Positions 60,522 through 64,000 of a stretch of 64,000 nucleotides of DNA are shown here, piece by piece; the first letter of the stretch is position 1; each line of letters begins with the position of its first letter. The notes beneath the pieces were generated by a model. That model ran no database searches and was not told where the DNA came from. It worked only from the letters and a program-made list of their open reading frames with translations. Source of the stretch: Massilia arenae. Lineage in GTDB: Bacteria; Pseudomonadota; Gammaproteobacteria; Burkholderiales; Burkholderiaceae_D. Where the stretch lies: NCBI RefSeq assembly GCF_008014745.1, contig NZ_VPFD01000003.1, forward strand, positions 1 through 64,000, given 5' to 3'. Both the position numbers and the translations under genes were made by a program.

Positions 60522-60716
60522 ATGAACACCGAGCATACCGAACGCCACCATTCGTCGATCCACGCCGCCACCGCGGTCGACCGCAGCAACCCACGCGCGC
60601 CGAAACGCGGCATCGCCAAGGACATCGTCTCCAGCGGCCGCCGCCTGCGCACCCGCATCGGCGTCATCGCCGCCGCCTGCATCGGCCTGACCGCGCTGCT
60701 GATCAACTTCGAGTAA
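60522..60716 (+). CDS. Small basic protein with one C-terminal membrane helix
   Basis: The 64-residue protein has a His-rich, basic N-terminal half and one membrane helix at about 48-62 (RIGVIAAACIGLTALLINFE). No family is recognised. The start is ATG 60522 with a weak TGGAA site. It could be a small tail-anchored membrane protein. Confidence is moderate because short open frames are common in GC-rich DNA. Confidence 0.5.
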   Translation: MNTEHTERHHSSIHAATAVDRSNPRAPKRGIAKDIVSSGRRLRTRIGVIAAACIGLTALLINFE

Positions 60717-60807
60717 ACACTGCCGTGCGCCATGCTGCGTGCGGCCCGGTTGTCGGCTCGATGCCGGCTGGGCTATACTGCCCCGCATCATCGTCGATCG
60801 GGATCGC

Positions 60808-61134
60808 ATGCAGTTCCAGGCCACACGTCAGCACGCATCTTATTGCGTAACGAGCGCACCCCTGCGCCGGGTGCTGGCCTGCCTGTGCGCGCTGATCCTT
60901 GCCCTGCAACTCGTGGGCGCCTCGTTCCACGACCATGACCTGTCCGAACAGCTGTCCGACTGCGTCAGCTGCCAGATCGCTTCACATTCCACAGCCGACC
61001 TTCCAGCGGCATCGCCACAACTGCTGGCGCTCTTCCTCGTCATCGCCTTCGTCCTTGCGCGCCTGCCGCGCCCCGTGCCGGTCGTCCTGCGCCGCTACCT
61101 GATTCCTTCCCGCCAGGCGCCTCCGCGCCACTGA
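60808..61134 (+). CDS. Small exported/membrane protein with His/Cys metal-like motif
   Basis: The 108-residue protein has a hydrophobic segment (about 25-42), then SFHDHDLSEQLSDCVSCQIASH, with His, Asp and a CVSC pair suited to metal binding. A second hydrophobic helix (about 72-88) and a basic tail follow. The arrangement resembles small DUF2946-like proteins near metal-uptake genes, but the family is not certain. It lies 107 bp upstream of the ABC export system. ATG 60808 is chosen over 60739 because the hydrophobic segment then lies near the N-terminus. Confidence 0.6.
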   Translation: MQFQATRQHASYCVTSAPLRRVLACLCALILALQLVGASFHDHDLSEQLSDCVSCQIASHSTADLPAASPQLLALFLVIAFVLARLPRPVPVVLRRYLIPSRQAPPRH

Positions 61135-61241
61135 TCCGTCTTTGAATCCCTCGCGGGCCGCGTCAAACCGGCCTGCGGGCGCGCATGCGCATTCGCGCAC
61201 GGCGTGCGCCCACCATTTCAGCTTCACCACAAAGGACCACG

Positions 61242-61982
61242 ATGACCATGACTACCCCTGCCCTGGAAGCGAACGGCGTGACCGTCGCCTACCAGTCCAC
61301 GCCCGTGCTCAACGAGCTGTCACTGCGCGTCGCGCGCGGCGAGATCTATGCCCTCCTGGGCGGCAACGGCGCCGGCAAATCGACCACCATGAACACCTTC
61401 CTCGGCTTCACGGTACCCCGCTCCGGCAGCGTGCGCGTGTGCGGCATCGACGTCGCCGCCGATCCGCTGGCGGCGCGCGGCCAATTGGCCTATGTGCCGG
61501 AAAACGTCGCCCTGTACGAGCACCTGGACGCGCGCGAGAACATCGAATACTTCCTGCGCCTGGCCGGCAGCAGCTGGACCGACGCCACCATCGACGAGGC
61601 ACTGGACGCCGTGCGCCTGGATGCCTCGGCCTGGCGGCGCCGCCTGGGCGGCTATTCGAAAGGCATGCGCCAGAAGGTCGCGATCGCGCTGGCCGTGGCG
61701 CGCCAGGTGCCGGTGCTGCTGCTGGACGAACCCACCACCGGCCTCGATCCGCAAGCCACCAGCGAGTTCAACGCCCTGCTGCAAGGCCTGCGTGCACGCG
61801 GCAGCGCGATCTTCATGGTCACCCACGATTTATTGGGGGCGGCCGAGGTGGCCGACCGCATCGGCTTTCTCGAGCGCGGCCACATCAGCCACGAAGTCGC
61901 GGCCAGCGGGGACGAACGCTACGACGTGCGCGACCTGTACCGGCGCTATGCGGGAACGAGCCAGGCAAAGGATGCGGCATGA
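61242..61982 (+). CDS. ABC-2 type exporter ATPase
   Basis: This 246-residue ATPase has Walker A LLGGNGAGKSTT, the signature GYSKGMRQKVAIALA, Walker B VLLLDEPTTGLD and the switch His in MVTHDLLGA. The sequence is of the NosF/CcmA-like ABC-2 group. AAAGGA precedes ATG 61242; an in-frame ATG lies at 61248. Its end overlaps the permease gene as ATGA. It should energise the two permeases that follow. Confidence 0.9.
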   Translation: MTMTTPALEANGVTVAYQSTPVLNELSLRVARGEIYALLGGNGAGKSTTMNTFLGFTVPRSGSVRVCGIDVAADPLAARGQLAYVPENVALYEHLDARENIEYFLRLAGSSWTDATIDEALDAVRLDASAWRRRLGGYSKGMRQKVAIALAVARQVPVLLLDEPTTGLDPQATSEFNALLQGLRARGSAIFMVTHDLLGAAEVADRIGFLERGHISHEVAASGDERYDVRDLYRRYAGTSQAKDAA

Positions 61983-63415
61983 GCGCCACCCTGATGCAGG
62001 CGCTGCCCGCCATCGCCCGCAGCGAATGGCGCGCCATGCTGCGCAACCAGGTGGCGGTGGCCGCCGGCATCCTGATGCTGGCGCTGACGCTGGCCGCGAT
62101 CCTGGTCAGCCATGAACGGGTGGACGCCGTGAACGCCGAGCGCGCGCGTTTTCAAAGCACGGCCGACGAACAGTGGAATAAGCAGCCCGACCGTCACCCG
62201 CACCGCGTGGTGCACTACGGGCATTACGTGTTCCGTCCATTGAGCCCCCTCGCCTTCTTCGATTTCGGCGTCGATCCCTTCACCGGCAACACGCTATTCC
62301 TCGAGGGCCACCGCCAGAACAGCGCCAATTTCAGCGACGCCGGCCAGTCCTCGGTGCTGCTGCGCTTCGGCCAGCTCACCCCGGCCTTCGTGCTGCAGGT
62401 GCTGACTCCCTTGCTGATCGTGTTCCTGGCCTTCGGCAGCGTGGCGCGTGAGCGCGAGCGCGGCCAGTTGCGCCTGCAGATCGTGCAGGGCATCCCCGGC
62501 GCCACCCTATTGCTCGGCAAGCTGGCCGCGCATGCGGGCGTGGCGCTGCTGCTCGGCGCGCCCGCCTTCGCCGCACTGGTCGCGATCGCGCTGCTGCATC
62601 CGGCGGTGGCGCCGCAGGCGCTGACGCTGCTGCTCGGGTATGCGCTCTACCTGCTGCTGTGGGTGGTGGCGGCGGTGCTCGTGTCGAGCAGCCTGCCGCG
62701 TGCGCGCGATGCCTTGCTGGCCCTGGTGGCCGGCTGGATCGTCACCGCGATCCTGCTGCCGCGCGTGATGCCCGACTTCGCCGCCGACGACGTCGGCCGG
62801 CCGAGCCGCATCGAAACCGAAGTAGCGATTCACGAGCGCCTGGCCGCGATCGGCGATAGCCACAATCCGAACGACCCGTATTTCAACGCCTTCCGCCAAC
62901 GCACGCTGGAGAAGTACGGCGTGCAGCGGGTCGAAGACCTGCCGGTGAACTACGGCGGCCTGTTGATGGCCGAAGGCGAACGCATGACGAGCGAACTGTT
63001 CGACGAATTCATGCGCGCCGACTTCGCGCGCCAGCGCCAGGAAAACGCGATCGTGCACTCGGCCAGCCTGTTCAGCCCCGTGATAGCGCTGCGCCGCATG
63101 TCGACCGCGCTGGCCGGCACCAACCTCGACAGCCATGCGCGCTTCCTGATCGAGGGTGAAAAATACCGCTACGCCTTCGTCCAGTCGCTCAACGGCCTGC
63201 ACGCCAACGTCGTTTCGCCACAAGGCGCCGGCGACGAACGCATCGACAAGCATCACTGGAACGACACGCCGCGCTTCGGCTATCCGCCCGCACCCTTTGC
63301 CGAGGTGGCCGCGCGCCACGCCTGGCCTGCCTTCGCGGTACTGGGCGGCTGGCTGCTGGCCCTGTTCGGCGCCGCTTACCCGATCGCGAAACGCCTCGAA
63401 AGGAAGGCCAAATGA
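61979..63415 (+). CDS. ABC-2 family permease (DUF3526-like), first of two
   Basis: This 478-residue protein has a first membrane helix (about 27-45), then a large periplasmic part (about 46-135). Several helices in the middle (about 136-160, 180-205, 215-240 and 245-262), a second soluble part and a final helix (about 450-470) follow. SVARERERGQLRLQIVQGIPGATLLLGK is typical of ABC-2 permeases of this type. It overlaps the ATPase and the next permease as ATGA, so all three are co-translated. The substrate is unknown. Confidence 0.85.
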   Translation: MSATLMQALPAIARSEWRAMLRNQVAVAAGILMLALTLAAILVSHERVDAVNAERARFQSTADEQWNKQPDRHPHRVVHYGHYVFRPLSPLAFFDFGVDPFTGNTLFLEGHRQNSANFSDAGQSSVLLRFGQLTPAFVLQVLTPLLIVFLAFGSVARERERGQLRLQIVQGIPGATLLLGKLAAHAGVALLLGAPAFAALVAIALLHPAVAPQALTLLLGYALYLLLWVVAAVLVSSSLPRARDALLALVAGWIVTAILLPRVMPDFAADDVGRPSRIETEVAIHERLAAIGDSHNPNDPYFNAFRQRTLEKYGVQRVEDLPVNYGGLLMAEGERMTSELFDEFMRADFARQRQENAIVHSASLFSPVIALRRMSTALAGTNLDSHARFLIEGEKYRYAFVQSLNGLHANVVSPQGAGDERIDKHHWNDTPRFGYPPAPFAEVAARHAWPAFAVLGGWLLALFGAAYPIAKRLERKAK

Positions 63416-64000
63416 AAACGCTTATATTCGAACTGCGCCAGGTGGCGCATTCCAGGCTGGCGGTCGGCGCCGTCGTGCTGCTGGCGCTCTTGTGCGCGCT
63501 GTCGGTCTGGACCGGCCTGCAGGCCGTGGGCCAGCAGCGCGCGGCGCTCGAGCGCATCGCCGCCAGCCACGCGCAGGACTACGCCGCCATCGCCGCCAAG
63601 CAGCTCAAGGGTGGCGCGGGTGGCGCGGCCGAAGCCGGCTCGGTTGGCTACTACCTGCCGCACCTGACGGTGAACCCGCCGTCGCCGCTGGCCTTCGTGG
63701 CCATCGGCCAGCGCGACCTGCAGCCGCAGGCCTTGCGCGTGCGCCTGCTCGGCCTGCACTCGCAGCTGTACGAGTCGGAAGCCATCAACCCCGAGTTGGC
63801 CATGCCGGGCCGCTTCGACTTCGCCTTCGTGCTGGTCTTCCTGGCGCCGCTGTTCGTCATCGCGCTGATGCACGACCTGGTCTCGAGCGAGCGCGAAGCG
63901 GGCCGCCTGCGGCTGCTGGCGTCGCTTCCCGCGGCTGCCGCCAACACCTGGCGCCGCCGGGTCGGCTTGCGCTATGGCCTGGTGTGGCTGGCCGCCCTGC
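63412..64000 (+). CDS. ABC-2 family permease (DUF3526-like), second, cut by the window end
   Basis: The open frame of 196 residues runs off the right edge. It starts MKTLIFELRQVAHSRLAVGAVVLLALL (first helix), then has a periplasmic stretch with AVGQQRAALERIAASHAQDY. A second helix (FAFVLVFLAPLFVIALMHDLVSSEREAGRLRLLASLP) is like the corresponding part of the first permease. The start overlaps the upstream stop as ATGA. Confidence 0.85.
   Translation, partial: MKTLIFELRQVAHSRLAVGAVVLLALLCALSVWTGLQAVGQQRAALERIAASHAQDYAAIAAKQLKGGAGGAAEAGSVGYYLPHLTVNPPSPLAFVAIGQRDLQPQALRVRLLGLHSQLYESEAINPELAMPGRFDFAFVLVFLAPLFVIALMHDLVSSEREAGRLRLLASLPAAAANTWRRRVGLRYGLVWLAAL

Overview
The window looks like chromosome from a GC-rich betaproteobacterium of the Oxalobacteraceae, most likely Massilia or a close relative. 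This is inferred from gene content and neighbourhoods: ffs-dnaX-ybaB-recR, ubiD, riboflavin genes next to nusB, ybgC-tolQRAB-pal-cpoB, glyA-nrdR, and many c-di-GMP proteins. No database search was possible.

Bases 1-5.3 kb are accessory DNA: the 3' end of an IS481-like transposase, an orphan protein with a HEPN-type Rx4H motif, an AlpA-type regulator, an AbiEi/AbiEii type IV toxin-antitoxin pair with an inverted repeat upstream, a small hypothetical gene, and a P4-type integrase broken by a frameshift. The integrase abuts the 3' end of tRNA-Ser(UGA), so this is probably a decaying integrated island whose far end is outside the window.

Bases 5.5-18.6 kb are signalling: a PAS-GGDEF-EAL protein overlapping an HDOD protein, a Cache histidine kinase and NarL-type regulator divergent from cstA-ybdD, and a BarA-like hybrid kinase followed by a REC-GGDEF-EAL regulator. 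Bases 18.7-23 kb hold a penicillin-acylase-family hydrolase, a small lipoprotein and a glycosyltransferase. Bases 23.1-28.1 kb are core DNA metabolism (recR, ybaB, dnaX), the 4.5S SRP RNA gene and ubiD. A lytic transglycosylase follows at 28.6 kb.

Bases 29.8-44 kb contain the riboflavin pathway in two blocks. ribB-ribH-nusB (29.8-31.9 kb) and ribD-ribE (42.2-44.0 kb) are separated by about 10 kb holding a REC-GAF-PAS-GGDEF-EAL protein, an M16 peptidase, a Fur-box-controlled TonB receptor and its DUF3649/PepSY/DUF3325 membrane partners, i.e. an iron-uptake cassette. The ribB product carries a GTP cyclohydrolase II-like domain without its zinc-cysteine motif. Minor type IV pilin genes (pilVWX, a pilE-like gene, fimT; no pilY1), nrdR and glyA follow.

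Bases 49.5-56 kb hold ydfG, the complete ybgC-tolQRAB-pal-cpoB envelope cluster and tRNA-Lys(UUU) behind a consensus sigma-70 promoter. Bases 56.8-60 kb hold a nitrate-type ABC importer (nrtABC) with a sigma-54-like promoter. The right end (60.5-64 kb) has two small membrane or exported proteins and an ABC-2 export system with two related permeases, the second cut by the window edge. Two pairs of dRS3-like inverted repeats lie at the ends of transcription units near 18.6 and 29.6 kb.
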